NCBI GenBank assembly: GCA_902495595.1
Contig: CABUXV010000006.1
Location: forward strand, 1 to 64,000
Reading direction: 5' to 3'
Length of the DNA stretch: 64,000 nucleotides
Source of the DNA: an uncultured Eubacterium sp.
GTDB lineage: Bacteria > Bacillota > Clostridia > Peptostreptococcales > Anaerovoracaceae
The notes under the pieces are model-generated. The model saw only the letters and a list, made by a program, of their open reading frames with translations, searched no databases and had not been told where the DNA came from. The position numbers were made by a program, and so were the translations under genes. Positions 16,396 to 25,429 of the stretch are shown piece after piece. Positions within the stretch are counted from its first letter, which is position 1. Each line of letters begins with the position of its first letter.

Positions 16396-17787
16396 ATGAG
16401 ACGTTTTTTCATAACAATTGTTATCTTAACTTTACTATCCATGATTTTTCTCAGCAGCTGTTCTGTAGGAGAAGCAAGCAGAGAAGAAGAACTCAGAGAC
16501 ACACTTAAAACTACATACGATGAACTTAATTCCACATTTTCCGGAGATGACGGAAAATATTCACTTGTATCCGAATATCTTTATTCATGGGCAAAGAAAA
16601 ACGATTTGGAAGTTGCCGAGAATGCGCAAAATTATATGGTCATTACAAACCCTGCTACCAAGGGATATGAAAAGAAAGAGTCCACCGTCATACAGTGTGC
16701 GGTTAAAACTTCTGCAATGGATAACTCCATGCAGCCTCTTGCCGTTTCTCTGACATCCCTTTTGGGACCTGAATCCCACGGAAAAATAACACTTATAGTT
16801 ACAGAAGATAGCGATGGATATTTTGTAGGGGCATCTTCCGTAGACCCAAAATACTATCAGTGCGATAATGTTATAAACATGCAGTACAACAGCGAAACAC
16901 AGCTGCTCACATCAGGATCAAATGCACTTTCATCAACAATGACAGCAGATATTTCCACATCCTCACCATCATATTCAAAAGCATTTACCATAACCATGTC
17001 CATGTCAGAATACGCAGACCCTTACGATTTTGATTCTCACTACCCGAATCCGGTTGAGACCATAGGAGCTCTTTTAGCGACGGAAAAAAGCTCAGGAAAT
17101 CTTTTTCAGCTGGCATCATTTAACTGCAAATACGAATCCGGCTATACACCCAGCTCTGCCACAGCTGTTGTAGTTATCGACGACAACGATGTAGAAAGCT
17201 TTACCAAAAAATTTGATAAATCATATGAAAGCATAAAGAAAAAATTTGATAAACTTGAGAAACATTTCGTATACACAATGACAGAGACTTCAACCCCTTC
17301 CTCGGTAATATCAAATCAATACAGCGATAATATAATCAGTCTTATGTACACCCTGCAAACGGGAATATATCTTCAGGATGAAGAAAGCGGAGAAATAATA
17401 TCGGCGTCGGATATCTCCTCAATAAATACCGACGGCAAAAAATTACAGGTTACAATAAATTCCAGAAGTCTTCAGCCAAGCGTTCTTGAGGAAATGTCGA
17501 ACACTTTTTCAACTACATCGGGACTTTGCGATATTCAGTATTCAGCATCCGAAAGAACAAAAACATGGAGCTCTGACGAAAATAAAGATTTAGCTGAATT
17601 TTTCCAGGACGCCCTCAGCTTTGATGATTCAGACTCCATGTCAACACTTAAAAGTTCCGAATGCGACATATTTTCATCAAAGGTTAAAGGATTAAATATA
17701 ATATCATACAGATTTAACTCAGACAACAGGGAAGCTGCGCTTCTAAATACTCTCCATTTTCTTGAAAGCCGCATTTCCGAAAACTGA
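16396..17787 (+). CDS. Lipoprotein with degenerate PepD/M20C dipeptidase fold
   Basis: 463 aa with a lipoprotein signal: hydrophobic residues 4-19 and lipobox LSSC with Cys22. The body follows the order of PepD (Xaa-His dipeptidase, M20C). YLYSWAKKNDLEV / NPATKGYE matches the start, MDN (108-110) the GADN metal site, TEDSDG (136-141) the TEEAG site, and LFQLASFN.../SATAVVVI the dimerisation region; SSECDIF matches the C-terminal AGLECGLF. The metal-binding HLD after the first motif reads AVK (102-104), the GGHSG motif is gone and the C-terminal His is missing. I infer an extracytoplasmic, non-catalytic binding protein. AAGGAG lies 9 bases before the ATG. Confidence 0.75.
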   Translation: MRRFFITIVILTLLSMIFLSSCSVGEASREEELRDTLKTTYDELNSTFSGDDGKYSLVSEYLYSWAKKNDLEVAENAQNYMVITNPATKGYEKKESTVIQCAVKTSAMDNSMQPLAVSLTSLLGPESHGKITLIVTEDSDGYFVGASSVDPKYYQCDNVINMQYNSETQLLTSGSNALSSTMTADISTSSPSYSKAFTITMSMSEYADPYDFDSHYPNPVETIGALLATEKSSGNLFQLASFNCKYESGYTPSSATAVVVIDDNDVESFTKKFDKSYESIKKKFDKLEKHFVYTMTETSTPSSVISNQYSDNIISLMYTLQTGIYLQDEESGEIISASDISSINTDGKKLQVTINSRSLQPSVLEEMSNTFSTTSGLCDIQYSASERTKTWSSDENKDLAEFFQDALSFDDSDSMSTLKSSECDIFSSKVKGLNIISYRFNSDNREAALLNTLHFLESRISEN

Positions 17788-17853
17788 TATTAACCCAAAA
17801 TTCGGTACATTGTCATATGGACATGAATCAATCGAATTCCATATAAAAACGAA

Positions 17854-18107
17854 TTATCCAAAATTTCAATGTATCATATGCTTTTGGATAAAATCCTCCA
17901 TATATTACCTGCAAATAAATTGCAAATGACCAAAAACACCGTTTATAAGGACTTTTTGGATAAAAGCAAGACTGTTTTTGTGAATTTATTCCATTTTTAT
18001 GACTAAAACAGCCTTTAATTCTGCGATTTTGGATAATCGACTCTTTATCAACTTGTAAAACAAACGATTTCTATCCAAAATATATGTCTAAGCAGCACTT
18101 TTGGATA
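17854..18107. repeat. TTTTGGATAA box array, copy A (four units of about 72 bp)
   Basis: Forward boxes TTTTGGATA(A) start at 17882, 17954, 18027 and 18099, a period of 72-73 bases. Inverted boxes TTATCCAAAA/TATCCAAAA lie 28 bases before the first and last forward boxes (17854 and 18071-18080). Degenerate ones (ATGACCAAAA at 17926, ATGACTAAAA at 17999) hold the same position before the middle two. Each end pair can fold a 9-10 bp hairpin with an 18-base loop. A diverged copy with the same spacing is at 40194-40448. The array lies between convergent genes and codes for nothing recognisable. Its nature (binding-site array, structured RNA or MITE-like element) is unknown. Confidence 0.85.
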
Positions 18108-18115
18108 TTTTAAAA

Positions 18116-18401
18116 AACCATCCCCGCATTAAACTCGAAGCTTCCTCATGCAAGGAACCCATCAGGCTGCTACGCTCTATCCCTCTTTTGCCTATAAAAA
18201 AGTGTGCAAGACGGAATCAGAGATTCCTTTGCACACATATCGCCCGCAAAGAGCGATGCTTTGCAAGGTACTTTCTTTGAAATATAAGAAAATCTCGTAA
18301 AACGATATTTCCTATATAAAAAACGGCTCTGTGTTAAATGCATGACCGTTTTTTTATCATACCGCTATTGTGCGGTATTTTTAATCTGTATCCAATATTT
18401 T
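18116..18401. other. Structured intergenic region with hairpins and terminators
   Basis: No gene is visible. The segment holds an interrupted hairpin (GTGTGCAA 18202-18209 with TTGCACAC 18229-18236, plus GGAATC/GATTCC inside). A small hairpin follows (GCAAAG...CTTTGC, about 18245-18264). AAAAAACGG...CCGTTTTTTT (about 18318-18353) and TACCGC...GCGGTATTTTT (about 18360-18383) are typical terminators. The last two can serve the minus-strand thioesterase or plus-strand transcription coming through the box array. The first hairpin may belong to the same element as the array. Confidence 0.6.
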
Positions 18402-18857
18402 TTAGCCCACATAGGCAAAATTAGCTGTGGCCGACGCTAAAAGCTTTCCGTTTTCTTCATCGAAAGCTCTTGCACATATTCTTATAAGATTTCTTCCGAG
18501 ATTCAGAATCTCAGTATCAATAAGAAAGCTTTCTCCCATAAAAGGTCTTATAAAACTCACGTTTAGTTCCGCTGTAGTAACATTTCTTCCGCTGGCAGCC
18601 ATAATACTCATGCCCATAGCAGTATCCATCATCCCGGAAACAGCGCCTCCGTGTACCTGCTGTCTCTGGTTTTTCTGCCAGTCCTGCTTTATAAATCTTA
18701 TTCGGCTCTGCATACCGTCTTTGCTGCATCCAACAGGCTGCGGATTAAGAAGTCCGTTCATATTTCCGGTTTCTTCACTTATAATACCATTCACAATATC
18801 CTCAAATCTCTCTTCAACTTCCTTTGACCTGAATTTGTCTAAATTGCTTCTTTCCAT
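18402..18857 (-). CDS. PaaI-type hotdog-fold thioesterase
   Basis: 151 aa, the usual length for a PaaI/YdiI-type acyl-CoA thioesterase. The active-site segment QQVHGGAVSGMMDTAMGMS holds the His-Gly-Gly and the Asp used by the family, and the later TTAELNVSFIRPF is also typical. Acyl-CoA substrate unknown. AGGAG lies 10 bases before the ATG. It stands alone between the MATE gene and the box array. Confidence 0.85.
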   Translation of the reverse strand: MERSNLDKFRSKEVEERFEDIVNGIISEETGNMNGLLNPQPVGCSKDGMQSRIRFIKQDWQKNQRQQVHGGAVSGMMDTAMGMSIMAASGRNVTTAELNVSFIRPFMGESFLIDTEILNLGRNLIRICARAFDEENGKLLASATANFAYVG

Positions 18858-18964
18858 TATTGCTGTGCTCCTGTATTTTAATTTTCATATTTTAATTATT
18901 TAAAGTTTCATCTAAACAATTATACCCAAGCAAAAAGTAATGTCAATATCTTTGCTTTCAATAA

Positions 18965-20347
18965 TCATAATGTATTTTCAGACATATGCTTTAATACTTT
19001 TTTAAACTGCAAAGCAAACAGAACTGATGTAAATGTTACAGCTATAAAATCAGCAACAGGCTCTGCCATGTAAACAGACATCACCTTATCAGAGCTGAAT
19101 ATTTCCGGCATAATGTATATAAGAGGTATGAGCAGCACAAATTTTCTCATCACAGCTACAACTATTGAGGCTTTTGCTTTTCCAAGAGAAGTAAATGTCA
19201 TCTGGCAGGCAAGCTGAATACCAAACAGCAGCATACATGCCATATAAATCCTTAACGCCCCCTGGGTAAAATCCAAAAGTTCAGCATCAGATGTAAACAT
19301 AGCGGCAAATCCTCTCGGAACAGCCATAACAGCTATCCACAGCAAAGAAGAATATATCAGACTGCATTTAAGAAGAAGCTTAAATGCAGTTTTGACCCTT
19401 TCCACATTACGTGCTCCGTAATTGTAGCTTATTATAGGCTGAGCTCCCTGGCCCAGTCCCTGAAGAGGAAGCATAGCAAACTGCATTACACTAGTCAGAA
19501 TAGTCATAGCTCCCACTGCTATATCTCCGCCATACTTAAGAAGCGAAGAATTAAAGCATATGGAAATTATGCTTTCGCTGGACTGCATCACAAAAGTCGA
19601 AAGTCCGAGAGCCAGGCTAGGTACAATAATCTTTTTTCTCAAAGGCATATATTTTAATTTTAATTTTAAGTACGTTTTACGCCCGCAAAGAAAAATCAAT
19701 ACCCATAAACATGACATTGCCTGGGAAACAACTGTTGCAACAGCTGCCCCTCTAACCCCCATGCTAAATCCGAATATAAATACCGGATCTAAAATTATAT
19801 TAGCCGATGCGCCTATCAATACAGAAATCATCCCCGTTTTGGCAAAACCCTGTGCAGTGATAAATGTATTCATTCCCAGAGTTATCTGAACAAACAATGT
19901 TCCGACAGCATAGATATTCATATACTCAACACCGTATTCCACCGTATTATCGCTTGCCCCAAATGCCAGCAGAAAATCCCGATTCCATATTAGAAGAACA
20001 GCTGTAAGAACTACAGAAACCAATATCTGAACGGTAAAACTATTGCTTAAAGTCCTCTCCGCAGATTCCAAATCACCCTTCCCCATAAAAATCGATGCCC
20101 TGGGACCTCCTCCAAAACCAATAAACGCCGCAAAAGCAGACACTATCATGATAAGAGGCATGCAAACACCTACACCGGTGAGGGCTAAGGTGCCTTCATG
20201 GGGTATATGCCCTATATAAACACGGTCAACGATATTGTAAAGCATATTTATTACCTGCGCAGTAACCGTAGGAACAGCCAGCCTTGCCAGCAATCTGCCC
20301 ACAGGCTCCGTACCCAAAAAATCTCTGCTTTTATCCACCGAAATCAT
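18965..20347 (-). CDS. MATE-family efflux transporter
   Basis: 460-aa multidrug and toxin extrusion transporter with twelve hydrophobic segments in two MATE repeats. Family features include the N-terminal LLARLAVPTVTAQVINMLYNIVDRVYIG and GLGQGAQPIISYNYGARN in the middle. It probably exports cationic compounds with Na+ or H+ exchange; substrate unknown. AAGGAGATGATTTCG precedes the ATG. The macrodomain gene upstream on the same strand ends in a terminator, so this gene is largely independent. Confidence 0.92.
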   Translation of the reverse strand: MISVDKSRDFLGTEPVGRLLARLAVPTVTAQVINMLYNIVDRVYIGHIPHEGTLALTGVGVCMPLIMIVSAFAAFIGFGGGPRASIFMGKGDLESAERTLSNSFTVQILVSVVLTAVLLIWNRDFLLAFGASDNTVEYGVEYMNIYAVGTLFVQITLGMNTFITAQGFAKTGMISVLIGASANIILDPVFIFGFSMGVRGAAVATVVSQAMSCLWVLIFLCGRKTYLKLKLKYMPLRKKIIVPSLALGLSTFVMQSSESIISICFNSSLLKYGGDIAVGAMTILTSVMQFAMLPLQGLGQGAQPIISYNYGARNVERVKTAFKLLLKCSLIYSSLLWIAVMAVPRGFAAMFTSDAELLDFTQGALRIYMACMLLFGIQLACQMTFTSLGKAKASIVVAVMRKFVLLIPLIYIMPEIFSSDKVMSVYMAEPVADFIAVTFTSVLFALQFKKVLKHMSENTL

Positions 20348-20389
20348 CTCCTTAAATAAAATTTATTTTATTTACAAAATTAAATCCAT

Positions 20390-20437
20390 AAAAAATCCGA
20401 GAGTTAAAGCTTGTATTTATACAGCTTACCCTCTCAG
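20390..20437 (-). terminator. Terminator between macrodomain and MATE genes
   Basis: On the minus strand CTGAGAG pairs with CTCTCGG, with an inner paired portion (GTAAGCTGTAT with ATACAAGCTTTAAC), and TTTTTT follows. It lies within the leader of the MATE gene, so partial read-through is possible. Confidence 0.75.
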
Positions 20438-20474
20438 AAATCTTATTTTATTCATATTATTCATTAAAACTTAT

Positions 20475-20996
20475 TTAAAAAAATCTTTCCATCAATCCCT
20501 TATAGATTGCATATATTTTATCATTAAAACATGACAGAATTATGATAATTTCGTAATTCTCACTGTCTTTCAGCCAGTTTGAAATGCTTTTTAAAGCTAT
20601 TAAGCATGCCTCTTCAGCCGGATAACCGTATACACCTGTTGATATAGCCGGAAATGCAATGCTGTGTATTCCCTTTTTCCTTGCCAATTCCAGTGAATTC
20701 ACGTAACACTTTTCAAGAAAAAGCGCATCATCATCCCTGCCTGAATACACAGGCCCTACCGTATGTATTACGTAATCCGCCGTTAAATCATATCCCTTCG
20801 TTATCTTTGCCTGCCCCGTTTCACATCCATTTAGCCTTCGGCACTCTTTCAGCAAACCGGGACCGGCAGCTCTGTGAATCGCACCGTCGACACCGCCCCC
20901 TCCCAGCAGGGTTTTATTTGCAGCATTAACGATACATTCCACATCCAGCTTTGTTATGTCTCCCCTGTCAAGGATTATCTTGTCTTTTATGCTCAT
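20475..20996 (-). CDS. Macrodomain protein (O-acetyl-ADP-ribose deacetylase, YmdB-like)
   Basis: 173 aa, a stand-alone MacroD-type domain. The ADP-ribose binding motifs are intact: VNAANKTLLGGGGVDGAIH at residues about 24-42 and the phosphate loop PAISTGVYGYP near residue 115. It likely removes ADP-ribose or acetyl groups from O-acetyl-ADP-ribose or proteins. AAAGGAG precedes the ATG. No toxin partner or sirtuin gene is adjacent, so this looks like the housekeeping form rather than a DarG-like antitoxin. Confidence 0.9.
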   Translation of the reverse strand: MSIKDKIILDRGDITKLDVECIVNAANKTLLGGGGVDGAIHRAAGPGLLKECRRLNGCETGQAKITKGYDLTADYVIHTVGPVYSGRDDDALFLEKCYVNSLELARKKGIHSIAFPAISTGVYGYPAEEACLIALKSISNWLKDSENYEIIIILSCFNDKIYAIYKGLMERFF

Positions 20997-21085
20997 TTAA
21001 ACTCCTTTCACAGCAAAACCATATTATTTTCCAATACTTTTTGGGATATAAAGCGAAACAAAAACACAATTTTCTACTGCATTAC

Positions 21086-22336
21086 TTACATCCTGCTATA
21101 ACATTTATTTACAAAATTGCCGTCTTTCATAATGTATTCCATATTTTCAACTGATATTTCTTCGATATTTTCAAGCGGATTGCCCTTTAGAATAATTAAG
21201 TCTGCATTTTTCCCATATTCTATTGAACCAGTTAAATCATCAACCTTAAGAGCCTTTGCTCCATTAAGTGTGGCAGCAGTTATCGTATCCATCTCGCTTA
21301 TTCCTGCTTTATTTACAAAGTCATGAATTTCTCCAATGGCAGTATATCCATAAGGAGTAATATTCGAATTAAAAGAATCCGAACCTATGGTCAATACAAT
21401 TCCTTTATCCACTGCATTCCTTAAATTACTGTAAATACGATTCAATTCTTTTTCTGTCACAGTTTCTCCGGGGAATTTATCGTGTACTTTCGGAATGTAT
21501 TTAGGCGGATAAGTTGAAAACCATGCAGGTAAGAAACTTATTGTAGGGCAAAGCATAATATTCTTTTCCGCCATCATGTCCAGAGTTGAATCATCAATCT
21601 CCCATCCGTGAATGATGAAATCGGCACCTGCTTTTACAGAATTAGCAGCCGAACCGAAACAATGAGCCCAAAGAGGAATATCTCTCATTTTACATTCATC
21701 AGCTACAGCCTGAATTTCTTCCATACAGTAGTGCTGTTCCATTCCTTTTTCCCATCGCCAGATTCCGCCGCCTGTTGCCCATATTTTTATTGCATCGGGA
21801 TTTTCTCTGATTCTGCGACGAACTGCTTTGCGAAGTTCCCACGGTCCGTCAACTTGTTCTGCCCACGGATGCGAGTCTTTATTTAACTCTATTGATACAT
21901 TATGAGAATCTCCATGTCCTGCTGTAGAACAAAGTCCAAGACCTGTTGCAACAATCCTCGGCCCCGTCATAATCCCTGCTTCAATCATATTTCTTATATG
22001 TATGCCAAATCTTGAAATTTCGCCTACTGTTGTAAGCCCTGCTTCAAGACATTCATGCGCCTGCTGTACTGCAACTACCGCTTTCTGCAAATTGTTTTCC
22101 ATTACCCAGTCTGTATCATTTTCCGTAAGATTTCCGGAAAAATGAAGATGTGCATCTATAATTCCAGGCATTAGTGTTTTTCCTGTTATATCTATAATTT
22201 CAAATCCACTTGGAACTTCTTTTTTTATGCCTGCGTAAACAATCTTTCCATCTTCAACCAAAACCAACGAATCTTCCACAGGACTTGAGCCTGTCCCATC
22301 AATCAATAATCCTCCTGTAAAAGCTGTCTTTTTCAT
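21086..22336 (-). CDS. Metal-dependent amidohydrolase (imidazolonepropionase/prolidase-like)
   Basis: 416-aa TIM-barrel hydrolase of the amidohydrolase superfamily. Metal ligands are complete: HLH (63/65), the Lys in DAIKIWATGG, His in LWAHCFGS, His in FIIHGWEID and Asp in TIGSDSF. Substrate is unknown; relatives cleave Xaa-Pro dipeptides, imidazolonepropionate or ureido compounds. No signal peptide, so cytoplasmic. The start at 22336 is chosen because AGGAGG lies 10 bases before it; two upstream in-frame starts are too close to or ahead of that site. It is the last chromosomal-type gene before the accessory island. Confidence 0.87.
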   Translation of the reverse strand: MKKTAFTGGLLIDGTGSSPVEDSLVLVEDGKIVYAGIKKEVPSGFEIIDITGKTLMPGIIDAHLHFSGNLTENDTDWVMENNLQKAVVAVQQAHECLEAGLTTVGEISRFGIHIRNMIEAGIMTGPRIVATGLGLCSTAGHGDSHNVSIELNKDSHPWAEQVDGPWELRKAVRRRIRENPDAIKIWATGGGIWRWEKGMEQHYCMEEIQAVADECKMRDIPLWAHCFGSAANSVKAGADFIIHGWEIDDSTLDMMAEKNIMLCPTISFLPAWFSTYPPKYIPKVHDKFPGETVTEKELNRIYSNLRNAVDKGIVLTIGSDSFNSNITPYGYTAIGEIHDFVNKAGISEMDTITAATLNGAKALKVDDLTGSIEYGKNADLIILKGNPLENIEEISVENMEYIMKDGNFVNKCYSRM

Positions 22337-22924
22337 ATTTTGCATACCTCCTATATATACGATTAAACACCTTAATCTTATCAATAAATTATAACTTTAT
22401 ACTTTCTCAAATACGCTTAATATACTTACTTATATTGATTTCATCCGGTCTTCGTCACTGTGATAAAATAAAATATCTATATAATTATTTTTGCCAGAGG
22501 ATTCTATAGTTCTTTCCTTTCCAATAACGCCGCACATTCTGTATGGCTCGATTGGCCCTGATTGATGTCAGTTATCGAGAACCTGCCCAAACTAATATGT
22601 AATGCAGCAAAATATCTCTGTTTGTTTACGGAAACATATCAACAAATTCTATAGCAAAAAAATATCAATACATTACTCTATCCATAGCACAGTCTAAACC
22701 TCGCCTATTCACGAGAAAAGTTCAACTCTTTTTTTGTCTCTACTATTATAGTTATACCAACATAAAAGTCAACTTTTTCGAAGAACTGTTATCGCCTCCA
22801 CCTTGCCCGTTCTTCATACAGAAAATAGGTCAACGGCTATTTTTAGCCCTAACTGATGGCACTGTTTCCATGCATTCGACCTTACATGCTGGAAAATTTA
22901 GCATTGAAAGCAAGAAACGGCCTG
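22337..22924 (-). promoter_or_regulatory. Gene-free stretch with a strong minus-strand promoter
   Basis: No gene is recognised in these 588 bases. A clear sigma-A promoter, TTGACT (22767-22772), 16 bases, TATAAT (22745-22750), points leftward toward the amidohydrolase, about 400 bases ahead of it. The transcript would pass a small inverted pair (AGTTGAAC near 22715 and related AGTTGAC) and short open stretches without ribosome sites. It could be a long leader for the amidohydrolase, a small RNA or a relic at the island edge. Confidence 0.45.
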
Positions 22925-23971
22925 TTACTTCTTTGCATTCTCTTCCAGTTCCATCATATACTTATCAAAGTCAGACATAAACAATCTGTCCTGAATAACA
23001 CGGTATTTTTCAAATTCAGTTTCGGCTTTTGCCTTGGCAATCTCTGCTGTGATTTTGCCTGCATCCTGAAGCACTTCTCTGTCATCGGCCATCAAGAATA
23101 AATCCAGTCTCTTCACCCAGTCCTCCATTGTCATCGGAATATGACGTTCTGCACGATCCTCTGCTAAATCCAGATATGCTGAAACAATACGCTCTAATGA
23201 ACGCATTTCCTGCTCACTCAGGTAATTTTTTGCAACACTTACATCACTTTTTACAATCTTTCCTCCCGGTGCTGCTGCCCATGTAGTAAGTCCCATATTC
23301 GGCTTATCTGCATCTGCACGCTCGTAAATCAACTCTGCTGAGGTATGTCCGTGAACTGCATAATGCAGCTTGTTTTGAACCTTTGCAAAGAACTTCTTTG
23401 TTGTTTTTGCTGTTCGGTCATAATCAAGAGCTGTAGCATAGATGTCTGTTATCTTCTGATAAAATCTACGCTCAGAGAGACGAATCTCACGAATCTGCTC
23501 AAGCAAACGGTCAAAGTATTCTTTTGTAAGAACAGATCCACCATTTTTCAGACGTTCATCATCCATGACCCAGCCTTTGATGGTGTAGTCCTTTACAATT
23601 CTGTTTGCCCACTTACGGAACTGTACAGCTCGCTCATTGTTTACTTTGAATCCAACAGCAATAATCATTTGCAGATTATAATGCTTCGTATCACGAGTCA
23701 CCTGACGCGAGCCTTCGTTTTGAACTATTCGGAAATTCCGAATAGTTGCAGTCTCTTCTAATTCACTATCTGCATAAATTTTTTTAATATGTTCATTTAT
23801 TGTTGGTAAACCAACGTCATATAATATGGCCATCATCTTCTGTGTCAGCCATATATTCTCATCCTCATAACGCATTTCAATGCTGTCCTGCTGTTCACCA
23901 ACAGAGGCAACATAGGTTAAGTATTCCGCTGCGCTGGAACGGATGGTGATTTCATTCTTCTTTTTTGCCAA
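22925..23971 (-). CDS. RhuM-family protein
   Basis: 348 aa, of the RhuM (virulence_RhuM) family found on genomic islands and integrative elements; its molecular role is not established. The N-terminal half is the Bro/KilA-N-like DNA-binding type portion: IWLTQKMMAILYDVGLPTINEHIKKI and MIIAVGFKVNNERAVQFRKWAN are hallmark segments. The C-terminal half is helical. TTG at 23971 is chosen as start because GGAGG lies 8 bases before it, giving MAKKKNEITI-type N-terminus after formyl-Met initiation; no ATG is well placed. It marks the left part of the accessory island. Confidence 0.85.
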   Translation of the reverse strand: MAKKKNEITIRSSAAEYLTYVASVGEQQDSIEMRYEDENIWLTQKMMAILYDVGLPTINEHIKKIYADSELEETATIRNFRIVQNEGSRQVTRDTKHYNLQMIIAVGFKVNNERAVQFRKWANRIVKDYTIKGWVMDDERLKNGGSVLTKEYFDRLLEQIREIRLSERRFYQKITDIYATALDYDRTAKTTKKFFAKVQNKLHYAVHGHTSAELIYERADADKPNMGLTTWAAAPGGKIVKSDVSVAKNYLSEQEMRSLERIVSAYLDLAEDRAERHIPMTMEDWVKRLDLFLMADDREVLQDAGKITAEIAKAKAETEFEKYRVIQDRLFMSDFDKYMMELEENAKK

Positions 23972-24058
23972 CGCAAATACCTCCGATATTGATTTTATTT
24001 GTGTCAAAAGAGTTGACACTTTTCGATACATAATCACGAGTAAAAACTTAAATTTCAA

Positions 24059-24992
24059 GGCTATAGTTTCTTTATTTCATCTACAACATCGGAATAGTTT
24101 TATTCCAAGTGACTATTTTAATGCTGTTAAGTTCTTGATGAAGCGGATTTACCATTTTCGATATATGTGTAAGCTACCATTTTCATTCTCCGTGAAATTG
24201 GAATTTACTTATTTCTTTTTATACTTCAGTTTAGCGTGTTAATATCTCAACTTCTTATTGTGTGATAGCGAAAAAGATATCTCTTCTATTGTTGCTCTCG
24301 TAAATAAAAGCTTTCAAAGGTTTGCTGGTATAAATGGAGTGGTCACCATAAATTACAATGCAACCTCCGTAGTGCACATGCTTTTATAAAATTTCACCAG
24401 CAAGTACTGTATCAAGAATAAAAAACTGCTCTACAACTAACTTTTTGTCAACAACAATGTTCTTTATTCTTACGCCACATTTTGCTGTCATCAGCATATC
24501 CAATGCATATTATACATCAATAATAACTTTCTCGTCACTATTAATAATGTCTCAAACCTTGCTATTCTTCTCTTACTACCAATCTCTCATCAATACCTTA
24601 TTTCACGTTTCAAACATAGCTAACCTATAACTTCTCGTTTTACATAGGTTAACTCAATATCATCCCCAATAGTCTCCATCATTTTTATGAAAGTGTTATT
24701 GACTACACCGCCCTGCTTTTTAATGATACGGGTCACATATAATTTGGTGGTCTGTATATCTTCCGCTGTCTATGCTTGAGTAGTGTCGTTCTCTATGCAT
24801 TTTACTTTTACATCTAACTCAATATTATTTTTAACCACACCGTCCTACTTTTCACAACTTATTTCATATTTCAGATAATTATTATACTAAAAAATCATCC
24901 GAACTACAATATGTCCGCAAAACTGTTATAAACTTTATGTGACAAAAAACACCCTGCATTTCTGCAAAATGCTAACTATAGGAGATATTCCT
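24059..24992 (-). other. Decayed mobile DNA, no intact gene
   Basis: Very AT-rich and broken by stops in all frames. One minus-strand open stretch, at about 24631-24760, reads TTKLYVTRIIKKQGG... and ends ...DIELTYVKREVIG before a stop. This looks like the tail of a small regulator or mobile-element protein that I cannot name. Nothing else is supported. Confidence 0.4.
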
Positions 24993-25390
24993 TTATCTTC
25001 TCACGTCCACACTTATACCGAATTTCAGCGTCTCTATAACCCTTTCATTGTAAGCCGTTATTTTCTCAACCAACCTGCGAATCAACCACTCATAATATTG
25101 GTGATGTCCTGCGTCTGCTCTGCAAAAGACTGTTGCGTTTCGCCGATTCATTGTTTTATGCTTCCTGTCCACTAGAGTATTCTGTCTCACTCCACGAAGC
25201 GGTAAATCTCATCAGTAATTCTGTCATAATTGTCCTTGGAGTTTGCTACCTTGAACAGTTCTTTTTGCAATTCTCCTAAACGACGGTCAATCTCACCAAG
25301 TGTAATGCCGTCTGTTCCGCTAATCATCGTCTCCACATTTGGAACAATACACGATGCTGAAAACTACATATTTACCACTATAAACGCACT
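24993..25390 (-). pseudogene. Remnant of a large serine recombinase (C-terminal end)
   Basis: Minus-strand frames, read together across frameshifts, give pieces of the zinc-ribbon and coiled-coil end of TnpX-type recombinases. These are FSIVYCSKCGD, then LGEIDRRLGELQKELFK with DNYDRITDEIYRF, then QSFAEQTQDI in one frame and LIRRLVEKITAYNERV with FGISVDVRR in another. The catalytic N-terminal domain is missing and a stop follows DEIYRFVE. At least two frameshifts separate the pieces. It is distinct from the recombinase at 30.5-31.5 kb. Confidence 0.7.
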
Positions 25391-25429
25391 TTTTTCGTTC
25401 TTTTCTACTGTAAATATTGGCACACCATA

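Noticed and set aside
17854..18107. The box array as a CRISPR array
   Set aside because: Units are diverged, only the boxes are shared, the repeats are not identical and there is no cas gene in the window.
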